A stretch of DNA of 6,637 nt from Alphaproteobacteria bacterium. Its GTDB lineage: Bacteria; Pseudomonadota; Alphaproteobacteria; Paracaedibacterales; CAIULA01. The notes under the pieces are model-generated. The model made no database searches. It saw only the letters and a program-made list of their open reading frames with translations, and was not told where the DNA came from. The position numbers were made by a program, and so were the translations under genes. Each line of letters opens with the position of its first letter. Positions within the stretch are counted from its first letter, which is position 1. The stretch covers positions 1 through 6,637 of the forward strand of contig JAIEMR010000062.1 of assembly GCA_019751935.1 (NCBI GenBank), given 5' to 3'. This document shows positions 1 through 6,601 of this stretch, in pieces.

Positions 1-26
1 ACATGCCTGCGGTACGGATTATTATT

Positions 27-32
27 AAGGAG
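27..32 (+). promoter_or_regulatory. Shine-Dalgarno for the RRM protein
   Basis: AAGGAG lies 5 bases before the ATG at 38. This near-consensus site is the best ribosome-binding site in the window and fixes the start of the RRM gene. It suggests strong translation, as expected for a small abundant RNA-binding protein. No clear promoter can be seen in the 26 bases upstream; it probably lies outside the window. Confidence 0.85.
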
Positions 33-37
33 CTCTT

Positions 38-409
38 ATGAACAAGAAATTATACGTCAGCAATTTAGCCTTTACAATGGATGATGGAACTTTAGAAGGC
101 ATTTTTGCTGAAGTAGGGTCTGTTGTTTCCGCAAAGGTTATTACAGATTTTAGGTCAGGCCGCAGTAAAGGTTTTGGTTTCGTTGAAATGTCCAGCGATG
201 GAGAAGCACAGGACGCGATCAAAAAATTAAATGGCTCAGAGATTATGGGACGTACAATCAGCGTTGCTGAAGCTCGCCCACAAGAACCACGTGAAAATCG
301 TGGCGGCGGTGGCGGTGGCGGCGGCGGCGGTTACCGCGGAAATTCTTCATCCTCTTCAAGAGGCGGAGAATATCGTGGTGGTTCCGATCGTTACTCACGC
401 GATCGTTAA
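38..409 (+). CDS. RRM-domain RNA-binding protein with Gly/Arg-rich tail
   Basis: This 123-residue cytoplasmic protein is a single RNA recognition motif plus a low-complexity tail. RNP2 is LYVSNL at residues 5-10 and RNP1 is KGFGFVEM at 44-51, with the aromatic residues Y6, F46 and F48 that stack on RNA bases in this family. The RRM ends near residue 80 (GRTISVAEARP). The tail has ten consecutive glycines (89-98), five serines (103-107) and several RG/RGG steps (R88, R100, R108, R113), ending in SRDR. Such proteins bind single-stranded RNA and in bacteria are linked to cold or stress responses; the targets here are unknown. The start is supported by an AAGGAG site. A strong terminator follows, so it seems not to be cotranscribed with the next gene. 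The family call is firm; the physiological role is not. Confidence 0.96.
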   Translation: MNKKLYVSNLAFTMDDGTLEGIFAEVGSVVSAKVITDFRSGRSKGFGFVEMSSDGEAQDAIKKLNGSEIMGRTISVAEARPQEPRENRGGGGGGGGGGYRGNSSSSSRGGEYRGGSDRYSRDR

Positions 410-436
410 TCAATCAAAAGCCAGATTTTGAGAATT

Positions 437-468
437 GGACTGTCCCTTTTGGGACGGTCCTTTTTTTT
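437..468 (+). terminator. Rho-independent terminator of the RRM gene
   Basis: GGACTGTCCC (437-446) and GGGACGGTCC (451-460) form a 10-bp stem with a single G-U wobble and a TTTT loop, followed at once by eight T residues (461-468). It begins 27 bases after the RRM stop codon. This is a textbook intrinsic terminator on the + strand. It separates the RRM gene from the MFS gene. Confidence 0.93.
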
Positions 469-565
469 CCCATTTCCATGCAACACAACCTTGCATTTTC
501 TGCTCTTTTTCTCTCAAAAATATATAGTAAGGACATCTCTATCATGCTATTGATGTTCAGGAAGA

Positions 566-571
566 TAGAAT
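566..571 (+). promoter_or_regulatory. Possible -10 box for the MFS gene
   Basis: TAGAAT matches TATAAT at five of six positions and lies in the AT-rich leader after the terminator. It would start transcription near 578, giving a leader of about 40 bases before the ATG at 619. No good -35 hexamer is found 16-18 bases upstream, so this is a weak call from sequence alone. A dyad at 574-586 would overlap the start site. Confidence 0.25.
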
Positions 572-573
572 GC

Positions 574-586
574 TAACGTCACGTTA
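574..586. promoter_or_regulatory. Perfect 6-1-6 dyad, possible operator upstream of the MFS gene
   Basis: TAACGT-C-ACGTTA is a perfect 6-base inverted repeat around one central base. It sits just downstream of a possible -10 box and 32 bases before the preferred MFS start, a usual place for a repressor site. A one-base centre is too tight for an RNA hairpin, so DNA binding by a dimeric regulator is the likelier reading. No regulator gene is nearby, and short dyads also arise by chance. Confidence 0.3.
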
Positions 587-618
587 CCTCTCAAGATATG
601 CGATATAAAGAGATATGT

Positions 619-1908
619 ATGAACTCTAAATCCTTAGGGAAAACATTTGAGAAAAAAACAAAAATGAATAAAAACATTGTGGCAGCCCTAGGAGGTGTTG
701 TTCTCGAGGCCTACAATAATACGCTTTATGGATATTTTGCCGTTATTCTTGCCCCCCTATTTTTTCACGAAGAAATGGGCATCTCCCCAATCACCGGTAG
801 TTTTTTAGCATTTGCTGCAGGCTATTTAGGCAGACCCTTTGGCGGAATTTTATTTGGATATCTTGGTGACCGATTTGGCAGAAAAACCTCTCTCACAATT
901 TCGTCTCTTTTAACGTCTATCCCTATCTTTATAATAGGCATCCTTCCCGACTATTCTTCGGTAGGATTTCTTGCCCCTGTTCTCCTTGTCATTTGTCGTT
1001 TACTGCAAGGAATTGCTGTTGGTGGTGATTACACAGGCGCCCTCATTTATGTGGCAGAACAAAGAGGAATTAAAAACAAATCACTCATTACCTGCATTCT
1101 CACCTCTATAGGTTTTTTTGGGGCAAGCATCGGCGTTATCATTAGTCTTTTCTTTTCAACTTCGATGATCTTTTCGGGTAGTTGGAGATATTCCTTTATC
1201 TCTGCTGCACTTATTGGCCTTTACATTTCATATTTGCGTTCGCGAATGGATGAAAGCCAATCCTATACTGAGTTAAAAGAAGAAAATAATCTTGAACAAA
1301 ACCCCATGTTAGCGTCCTTTAAAAAGGATAAGAAAAAATTATTTGCTTGTTGTATTTTAGGGGGCGCAAACTTTGTCCCTGTTTATCTTGCAACCATCTA
1401 CATAAACTTAGACTGGCGAGGGCTTTTATGTTTTTCAACCGAAGGCATCCTTCTTAACAATCTGCTGATGTTTCTTTTAGGAGGTTTTTTAATTCTTCTA
1501 GCCTCTCCCATCATTGTTCGATTTGGCGAAATAAAAATTATGAAACTCTGCATGATTTGGTTTCTTGTTCCCGCATTCCCCATTTACATATGGGCCTATC
1601 AAAACCTTTCTATTGCCTCATTAACGGCTATACAAATTTATTTGATTTTAGGCAACGCCTTTCAAGTAGCAGCTCTTTCTTGTGTTTTACCAAAACTATT
1701 TCCTCCAAGCAGACGTTATAGCGGTGTTGGTTTCAGCTACGCCTTGGGCACTGCACTTTTAGGTGGCACAACCCCTCTGATTGCATCGTGGACAGTAAAG
1801 GTGACTAGTTTTCTATGGGCCCCGGCTTTCTTCTTGTTTACGTTAGCTCTTTTGTATGGAATAGCTATTAAGATTATTGAAAGACCCTCTCAGGAAATAA
1901 ATACTTAA
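619..1908 (+). CDS. MFS transporter, metabolite:H+ symporter (ProP/KgtP-like) family
   Basis: Inner-membrane secondary transporter of 429 residues with about 12 hydrophobic segments, close to the size of KgtP-type members and lacking the long C-terminal coiled coil of E. coli ProP. Visible signatures are TM1 LEAYNNTLYGYFA (29-41), motif A GYLGDRFGRK (80-89) between TM2 and TM3, RLLQGIAVGGDYTGA (127-141) in TM4, a charged central loop with RSRMDESQSY, and the late motif LFPPSRRYSG...GGTTP (360-386). These identify the MHS family, which takes up osmolytes or organic acids with protons; the substrate cannot be read from sequence. An in-frame ATG at 598 would add seven residues but has no ribosome site; AAAGAG six bases before 619 favours this start, and ATG 664 is a weaker option. 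TM1 has Asn where the family usually has the Asp of the WYDF motif. The gene converges on emrB. Confidence 0.88.
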   Translation: MNSKSLGKTFEKKTKMNKNIVAALGGVVLEAYNNTLYGYFAVILAPLFFHEEMGISPITGSFLAFAAGYLGRPFGGILFGYLGDRFGRKTSLTISSLLTSIPIFIIGILPDYSSVGFLAPVLLVICRLLQGIAVGGDYTGALIYVAEQRGIKNKSLITCILTSIGFFGASIGVIISLFFSTSMIFSGSWRYSFISAALIGLYISYLRSRMDESQSYTELKEENNLEQNPMLASFKKDKKKLFACCILGGANFVPVYLATIYINLDWRGLLCFSTEGILLNNLLMFLLGGFLILLASPIIVRFGEIKIMKLCMIWFLVPAFPIYIWAYQNLSIASLTAIQIYLILGNAFQVAALSCVLPKLFPPSRRYSGVGFSYALGTALLGGTTPLIASWTVKVTSFLWAPAFFLFTLALLYGIAIKIIERPSQEINT

Positions 1909-1913
1909 AATCT

Positions 1914-3458
1914 TTAATCCAAGTCTTTCATATCGGGTTTGATTTCTCCGGAAAGACTGCTCTGCTTTCTAACCAAAAATAACAAAAACATGGAAACAAT
2001 CGCAAAAAACATGATCGCTTTAAATGTATTCAAATAAGCCAGAGTTGTAGCTTCTTGCGTTATTTTATTATTCCACTTTAAAAAATCCTGCTGTTTATAC
2101 ATGGATGGATTAGAAACCCCTGAAAGCGCAAAAGTCTTGTTGTAGGGATTCATAAATTCCCCAAGATTCGCATGAAACATTTGTGTTTTTCGAATTAGAA
2201 AATTTGTTGAAAGAGAAATACCAATACTACCGCCTATATTGCGAATAAGGTTATAAAGCCCAGAACCTTCTGTTCTATAAGCAGGGACAAGAGTTGAAAA
2301 GGCTAACGCACTGAGAGGTACAAAAATAAAACCAAGCCCAAATCCCATAATAACGCCTGACCAAATAATCGGCCAATATCCCATAAGCAAATTAAATTCA
2401 GTCATTTGATTTAAAGAATAGCTAAGAATTAAAAGACCTATTAAAACCAAAAAACGTGATTCAATTTTTCCAATTAACCTTCCCACAAGAAACATGGAAA
2501 TCATTGTTCCAATTCCTCGTGATGCTGTTATAAGGCCAGCCGTTAAAACAGGATAGTTCATTAATTCCTGCAAAAAATCTGGCATCAACGCCAAAGGAGA
2601 TTGCAAAATTGCCCCAACAACAAAACTTAGAACCAAACAAATAGCAAAATTTCGATCCATAAATAGGGCTGGACGTAAATATGGGTTTTCTTTTTTTAAA
2701 ATATGAAAAATAAACAAACTAAGAGACAAAACTGAAATAGCAAATTCAGCTCTAATCTCTAATGAATCAAACCAATCCAATTGCTCACCGCGATCTAAAG
2801 CTACTTGCAAACAAGATAAAAACATCGCTATCAAAATAAACCCTTTCAAATCGAAGGGGCTTTTTTCTGTAGATTTAATTTCATCTAGTAGCAGATAAAT
2901 CCCTGTGAAAGCTAAAACCCCAACAGGAACATTAACAAAAAAAACCCACCTCCAGCTGTATGCATCTGTTAAATATCCCCCTACAACTGGCCCTATAATG
3001 GGTCCCACCATAATCCCCATTCCCCATAACGCAAGAGCATAGCCATGCTTTTCTTTCGGATAGATATCCAGCAAAATAGATTGAGAAAGGGGAATGAACG
3101 AGGCCCCAAATAATCCTTGAAATAAGCGATAAAGAACCAAGGTGTTAAGCGAACCTGCAGTTCCGCATAATATTGAACTAACCGTAAAACCAACAATTGA
3201 AACAAGAAATAACTGCCTTCTTCCAAACCGCATTGACAGAAAACTGGCCAAAGTCATCCCTATAGCTGATGAAAGAATATAAGACGTTAAAACCCATGTG
3301 ATTTGATCTTGAGTCGCCCCCAGATTTCCTTGCATATGAGGCAATGCTACATTTGCAATCGTTGAATCTAGAACTTGCATAATCGTTGTAATCATAACCG
3401 TTAAGGTCAGCATTCCTTGATGATTAATCTTATTTAATGAAGCCGATTGTTCATTCAT
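1914..3458 (-). CDS. emrB: EmrB-type multidrug efflux MFS transporter (DHA2, 14 TM)
   Basis: Inner-membrane drug:H+ antiporter of 514 residues, nearly the same length as E. coli EmrB (512). It has the DHA2 signatures in order: LDSTIANVALP in TM1 (30-40, with membrane Asp31), motif A region SMRFGRRQLFL (75-85), motif B LYRLFQG (109-115), antiporter motif C GMGIMVGPIIGP (146-157), then WRWVFFVNVPVG before TM6 and TEGSGLYNLIRNIGGSIG (396-413) late in the protein. About 14 hydrophobic segments are visible. The family expels hydrophobic compounds through a tripartite EmrAB-TolC pump. Its ATG overlaps the emrA stop as ATGA, so translation is probably coupled; only a weak GAGAAAA precedes it. No tolC gene is in the window, so the outer-membrane channel must be encoded elsewhere. 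The exact drug range is unknown. Confidence 0.93.
   Translation of the reverse strand: MNEQSASLNKINHQGMLTLTVMITTIMQVLDSTIANVALPHMQGNLGATQDQITWVLTSYILSSAIGMTLASFLSMRFGRRQLFLVSIVGFTVSSILCGTAGSLNTLVLYRLFQGLFGASFIPLSQSILLDIYPKEKHGYALALWGMGIMVGPIIGPVVGGYLTDAYSWRWVFFVNVPVGVLAFTGIYLLLDEIKSTEKSPFDLKGFILIAMFLSCLQVALDRGEQLDWFDSLEIRAEFAISVLSLSLFIFHILKKENPYLRPALFMDRNFAICLVLSFVVGAILQSPLALMPDFLQELMNYPVLTAGLITASRGIGTMISMFLVGRLIGKIESRFLVLIGLLILSYSLNQMTEFNLLMGYWPIIWSGVIMGFGLGFIFVPLSALAFSTLVPAYRTEGSGLYNLIRNIGGSIGISLSTNFLIRKTQMFHANLGEFMNPYNKTFALSGVSNPSMYKQQDFLKWNNKITQEATTLAYLNTFKAIMFFAIVSMFLLFLVRKQSSLSGEIKPDMKDLD
1922..1958 (-). terminator. Possible terminator-like hairpin at the emrB 3' end
   Basis: AGTCTTTC (1922-1929) and GAAAGACT (1951-1958) are perfect 8-base inverted repeats. 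An inner CGG/CCG pairing (1934-1936 with 1948-1950) could extend the structure. It lies within the last codons of emrB, 6 bases before its stop. Read on the minus strand it is followed by mixed sequence with a few T runs rather than a true U-tract, so termination would be weak. It may also limit read-through from the converging MFS gene. Confidence 0.3.
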
Positions 3459-4543
3459 GAATGGGTTATTTTCTCATTAATCGCTACTAGGCTTTGAGTA
3501 TCAATTTCAACAGATGCACTCAGTCCAGCCCTTAAGATCGGCGCATTCTCTAGAGGCTTCAAACGAAGTCTCACCGGAATCCGTTGAACAATTTTCACCC
3601 AATTTCCTGTTGCATTTTGAGGCGGTAGAACAGAAAATTCTGAACCTGACGCTGGGCTAATGCCCTCAACAATAGCCTGCCACTCAGCGTTTGAATAAGC
3701 ATCTACTGAAACGCGCGCCATTTGCCCTGGCTTTACTAGTTCCAACTCTGTTTCTTTTAAATTGGCCTCTACCCACATATTATCAGTTAACACTAAGGAA
3801 AAAACAGGACTGCCAACTGTCACGTAATCTCCCGCCACAAGTGTCATCTGCGTTATAATCCCATTACTCGGCGCATAGACAGAGGTCTTTTTTAATTCCA
3901 AGCATGCCTTTTCATAATCAGCCTTAATCTCAAGATAATTAGGATGTTCCTCAATTTTGATATCCGCTTTCCCACTTAAAGCAGCTAATGCATTATCCAA
4001 ATCATATTTTAACTGTCTAAGCTGCTGCTCAGATTTTTCAAAATTATTCTGTGATTCTTCTCTTTTGGTTTCGGTGGTATTTTTCTTAGACGCTAGTATC
4101 GTTTGACGACCAAATTCGCTTTTATAAAAAAGCACATCTTTTTGAGCTTGTTTAATACTGGCTTCTTTTGCATGAAAAGTTGCTCTTTTTGCTTCAATAT
4201 CGTTATTAACTTCTTTTAACTGCGCTTCCAACTTTTGGACAAGGAGTCTAAAAGGTGTGTCCTCTAACTGAAATAAAATATCCCCAGCTTTAACTTGTTG
4301 ATTGTCCTTTACGAAAACTCTCTGCACCCTATAACTTAAATCTGAACTTATGGCAATCTTATCAGTTTTTACATACGCATTATCGGTTGAGATATACCGA
4401 CCATTCATCATGTAAAAATAAGTACCACTTAAAGGGATTAAAACAGGCAGCACTATATATAGTTTATTAAAAGGTTTTTCTTTTATCTTTTTAAAGAAAT
4501 AAAAGATTTTCTCTTTATACTGCAAAAATATGTTTTGTTTCAT
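3455..4543 (-). CDS. emrA: EmrA/HlyD-family periplasmic adaptor of the efflux pump
   Basis: A 362-residue membrane-fusion protein linking EmrB to an outer-membrane channel. A Lys-rich cytoplasmic stretch (1-27) precedes one membrane segment (about 28-46). Then come the EmrA hallmark YISTDNAYV (50-58), the first lipoyl half ending VKAGDILFQLED (84-95), a Gln/Lys/Glu-rich alpha-hairpin coiled coil (about 98-220), the second lipoyl half VYAPSNGIITQ...VGSPVFSLV (222-251) and the beta-barrel NMWVEANLKETEL...KPGQMARVSVDAY (255-283). All domains of a full-length adaptor are present. It is first in an operon with emrB. The ATG at 4543 is the only usable start, since an in-frame stop lies 13 bases upstream, yet no Shine-Dalgarno precedes it (AAACCTT). 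Translation may depend on leader context. Confidence 0.93.
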   Translation of the reverse strand: MKQNIFLQYKEKIFYFFKKIKEKPFNKLYIVLPVLIPLSGTYFYMMNGRYISTDNAYVKTDKIAISSDLSYRVQRVFVKDNQQVKAGDILFQLEDTPFRLLVQKLEAQLKEVNNDIEAKRATFHAKEASIKQAQKDVLFYKSEFGRQTILASKKNTTETKREESQNNFEKSEQQLRQLKYDLDNALAALSGKADIKIEEHPNYLEIKADYEKACLELKKTSVYAPSNGIITQMTLVAGDYVTVGSPVFSLVLTDNMWVEANLKETELELVKPGQMARVSVDAYSNAEWQAIVEGISPASGSEFSVLPPQNATGNWVKIVQRIPVRLRLKPLENAPILRAGLSASVEIDTQSLVAINEKITHS

Positions 4544-4561
4544 AAGGTTTACGCTTTAAAA

Positions 4562-4588
4562 AATGAACTCAAGCTCAATCAGTTCATT
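4562..4588. promoter_or_regulatory. 8-11-8 inverted repeat in the emrA leader, possible operator
   Basis: AATGAACT (4562-4569) and AGTTCATT (4581-4588) are perfect 8-base inverted repeats separated by 11 bases, so the arm centres are 19 bp apart, close to two helical turns. That spacing suits a dimeric regulator on one DNA face. The distal arm overlaps a TAGAAT on the minus strand (4586-4591), a possible emrA -10 box. As RNA it could also form an 8-bp hairpin just upstream of emrA. No regulator gene is adjacent, so the binding protein is unknown. Confidence 0.4.
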
Positions 4589-4591
4589 CTA
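4586..4591 (-). promoter_or_regulatory. emrA: Possible -10 box for emrAB
   Basis: Read on the minus strand this is TAGAAT, five of six matches to TATAAT. It would start transcription near 4579, giving a leader of about 35 bases before the emrA ATG. The best upstream hexamer, TTAACT, is 21 bases away, longer than the usual 16-18, so the promoter is weak or the call is wrong. It shares bases with the inverted repeat at 4562-4588. Confidence 0.25.
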
Positions 4592-4606
4592 AAAGAAATT
4601 TTCTTT
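4592..4606. repeat. Perfect 7-1-7 palindrome in the emrA/yejA intergenic region
   Basis: AAAGAAA-T-TTTCTTT is a perfect 7-base inverted repeat around one base, directly beside the 8-11-8 repeat. Its low complexity makes chance occurrence plausible in this very AT-rich spacer. It could be a second operator or just curved A-tract DNA between divergent promoters. Confidence 0.3.
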
Positions 4607-4650
4607 AAAAAGAGTTAACCTAAAAAAATTTCTATGAGTTAGATAATCTT

Positions 4651-4668
4651 TGCTGTATATATCCAGCA
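4651..4668. repeat. Short stem-loop in the yejA upstream region
   Basis: TGCTG (4651-4655) and CAGCA (4664-4668) are inverted repeats around an 8-base TATATATC loop. Possible -10-like boxes lie close by: GATAAT (4642-4647) and TATAAG (4669-4674), each five of six matches, but neither has a convincing -35 hexamer. The yejA promoter is therefore probably in this stretch without being resolved. Confidence 0.2.
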
Positions 4669-4686
4669 TATAAGCAAGCTATTAAC

Positions 4687-4693
4687 AAAAGGA
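4687..4693 (+). promoter_or_regulatory. yejA: Shine-Dalgarno for the GTG start of yejA
   Basis: AAAAGGA lies 9 bases before the GTG at 4703. It supports this non-ATG start, which opens directly into the Lys-Lys and hydrophobic segment expected of an exported protein. The TTG at 4701 is in another frame. Confidence 0.65.
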
Positions 4694-4702
4694 TATCTAC
4701 TT

Positions 4703-6601
4703 GTGCTTAAAAAGATTTTGCCCCTTGTTGTGATCATTGTAGCCATTATTTTTGGCTATAATTATTTTCAAAAACCCTCTGAAACAATCCATTCGCCAGA
4801 ACCTGTTCAAAAAGCTGAGCAAGCTCTTATAAAACAACGAGTCCTCCCAGAAAAAGCCGTTCATGCATTAGCTAGATTTGGAACCCCTCGTTATCCAGCC
4901 AATTTCACTCATTTTAGTTACGTGAATCCAGAAGCTCCAAAAGGTGGCGCACTTCGTCTTGGCACAGTTGGAACGTTTGATACGACAAACAAAGATATCG
5001 TCAAAGGAATTGGCGCTGAAGGTTTATTATTGACCTTCGATCCACTTATGGTCCGTTCTGCCGAAGAACCCTTCACTGTTTATGGCGTACTTGCCCAGGG
5101 CGTTGAAGTTGCTCCTGACTCTTCTTCAGTAACTTTTTATCTCAATCCAAACGCTCGTTTTCATGATGGAACACCTGTTACAGCTGAAGATGTCAAATTT
5201 TCAATTGAGCTCTTAAAAGAAAAAGGACTACCTAGGTACCGCCAATACTATTCTCGCATTACTCAATTTGAAATTATCGACCCTCTTACCATTAAAATGC
5301 ACTTAAAAGCCAATGATGACGGTAAATATGACCCAGAGTTGCCTATGATTATTGCCGTTGTCAGGGTGCTTTCTAAAGCCCAGCTTGAAAAGGTTGATTT
5401 TGCTGATAGCGGTCTAACGATCATTATGGGTAGCGGACCTTATAAGGTTGCAAGCGCTGATCAAGGTCGTTCAATCACTTATCAACGTAACCCTGATTAT
5501 TGGGGCAAGGATTTGCCTGTAAACAAGGGTCAATACAATTTTGATACCATTAAAATTGAATACTTCAAAAATGCCCAAGCTCAATTCCAGGCCTTTACTG
5601 CTGGCGAGTTTGATGTCTATTTTGAAACCAATCCAAACCAATGGGAAACAGGATATAATCTTGCGGCAGTAAAAGACGGCAAAATGAAACGCGTTGATAC
5701 AACACATAAACGCCCTGTTGCAGTTAGAACCATCATTTTCAATATGCGTAAACCTTCCTTTACCGATATACGTATCCGCAAAGCGCTTGGTTTAGCTTTT
5801 GATTTTGATACCCTCAACAAGATTGTCTTTTTCGGCGTTATGAAATGTCCAAACAGTTTATTTGCCAATACATTCCTAGCACATCATGGTCCAGCAGAAG
5901 GCAAAGAAAAAGAGCTGTTAGAAAAGTTTTCCTCCCAAATTAAACCTGAATTTATGAAGGAAATTTTGGAACATGAATTCACACCTGCTCATACAGATGG
6001 GAATGGAGATCAGCGCGTTAATCTTGAAAAAGCAGATGGTCTTTTGAAAGAAGCCGGCTGGACTGTAAAAGATGGAAAACGCGTCAATAGTCAAGGACAG
6101 CAGATGGCCTTTGAAATCATGATCAAAGATCCAAAACTTGAAAAGATTGCTTTAGCATACCGTGAAAGTGTGAAAAAGTTAGGTATTGAATTAACCGTGC
6201 GCATGATGGATGCGGTTCAATATGAAAACCGTGTCATTGAATCTGATTTTGATATGATTATTCACACCTGGGCCAACAGCCTATCACCAGGCAATGAACA
6301 ATTGTATTATTTCAGCGCAAAGAATGCTGACGCTAAAGGCAGCAGCAACTACATCGGTATTAAAGACCCAGTTGCAGAAGAATTGGCTAGAGAAGTGACT
6401 ATGGCTAATGATCCTGAATCATTGGCTGCTTCAGTTCATGCTATGGATCGTTATGTTATGCATAACTACTTCCAAATTCCTCTTGCTTTTGACAACACCT
6501 CAAGATGGGCTTATTGGGTAGACAACCTTGCTTATCCAGAAGTCAATCCAGAGGTTGGCACCAATGTTATGAATTGGGGCTGGTCACCTAAAGTTAAGTA
6601 G
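4703..6601 (+). CDS. yejA: YejA-like peptide ABC transporter substrate-binding protein (SBP family 5)
   Basis: A 632-residue extracytoplasmic binding protein for an oligopeptide ABC importer. A Lys-Lys plus hydrophobic segment (3-22) directs export. The YejA hallmark RFGTPRYPANFTHFSYVNPEAPKGG spans 58-82; then come the family-5 segment RFHDGTPVTAEDVKF (152-166), LPVNKGQYNFDTI (271-283), NMRKPSFTDIRIRKAL (347-362) and SLSPGNEQ (526-533). In E. coli YejABEF imports microcin C and peptides, and alphaproteobacterial Yej systems are linked to peptide or muropeptide uptake; this ligand is unresolved. It is slightly longer than E. coli YejA (604), mainly through a longer N-terminus (about residues 23-57), with no clear AXA cleavage site and no lipobox Cys, so it may stay membrane-anchored. 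The start is GTG with an AAAAGGA site. The gene is divergent from emrA. Permease and ATPase genes yejB, yejE and yejF are not visible, though only 36 bases follow. Confidence 0.92.
   Translation: MLKKILPLVVIIVAIIFGYNYFQKPSETIHSPEPVQKAEQALIKQRVLPEKAVHALARFGTPRYPANFTHFSYVNPEAPKGGALRLGTVGTFDTTNKDIVKGIGAEGLLLTFDPLMVRSAEEPFTVYGVLAQGVEVAPDSSSVTFYLNPNARFHDGTPVTAEDVKFSIELLKEKGLPRYRQYYSRITQFEIIDPLTIKMHLKANDDGKYDPELPMIIAVVRVLSKAQLEKVDFADSGLTIIMGSGPYKVASADQGRSITYQRNPDYWGKDLPVNKGQYNFDTIKIEYFKNAQAQFQAFTAGEFDVYFETNPNQWETGYNLAAVKDGKMKRVDTTHKRPVAVRTIIFNMRKPSFTDIRIRKALGLAFDFDTLNKIVFFGVMKCPNSLFANTFLAHHGPAEGKEKELLEKFSSQIKPEFMKEILEHEFTPAHTDGNGDQRVNLEKADGLLKEAGWTVKDGKRVNSQGQQMAFEIMIKDPKLEKIALAYRESVKKLGIELTVRMMDAVQYENRVIESDFDMIIHTWANSLSPGNEQLYYFSAKNADAKGSSNYIGIKDPVAEELAREVTMANDPESLAASVHAMDRYVMHNYFQIPLAFDNTSRWAYWVDNLAYPEVNPEVGTNVMNWGWSPKVK

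Noticed and set aside
231..431. A 66-codon + strand open frame overlapping the RRM gene in another frame
   Set aside because: It is Ala/Val-rich only because it reads the glycine-codon repeat out of frame, has no ribosome site and is fully explained by the RRM gene.
491..528. TTGCAT and TATAGT as a promoter for the MFS gene
   Set aside because: The hexamers are 26 bases apart, far beyond the 16-18 base spacing of sigma70-type promoters.
531..558. GGACATC / GATGTTC pairing as a leader hairpin or riboswitch
   Set aside because: Only seven pairs with one G-U wobble and a 14-base loop; no known riboswitch core is recognisable, and it lies upstream of the likely transcript start.
598..618. Upstream ATG at 598 as the MFS start
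   Set aside because: No ribosome site precedes it, while AAAGAG at 607-612 is well placed for the ATG at 619. It cannot be fully excluded.
1398..1583. Short minus-strand open frame inside the MFS gene
   Set aside because: Shadow of the coding frame with no ribosome site, domain or conserved motif; the same holds for the minus-strand frames at 25-222, 2993-3226, 5471-5707 and 5617-5868.
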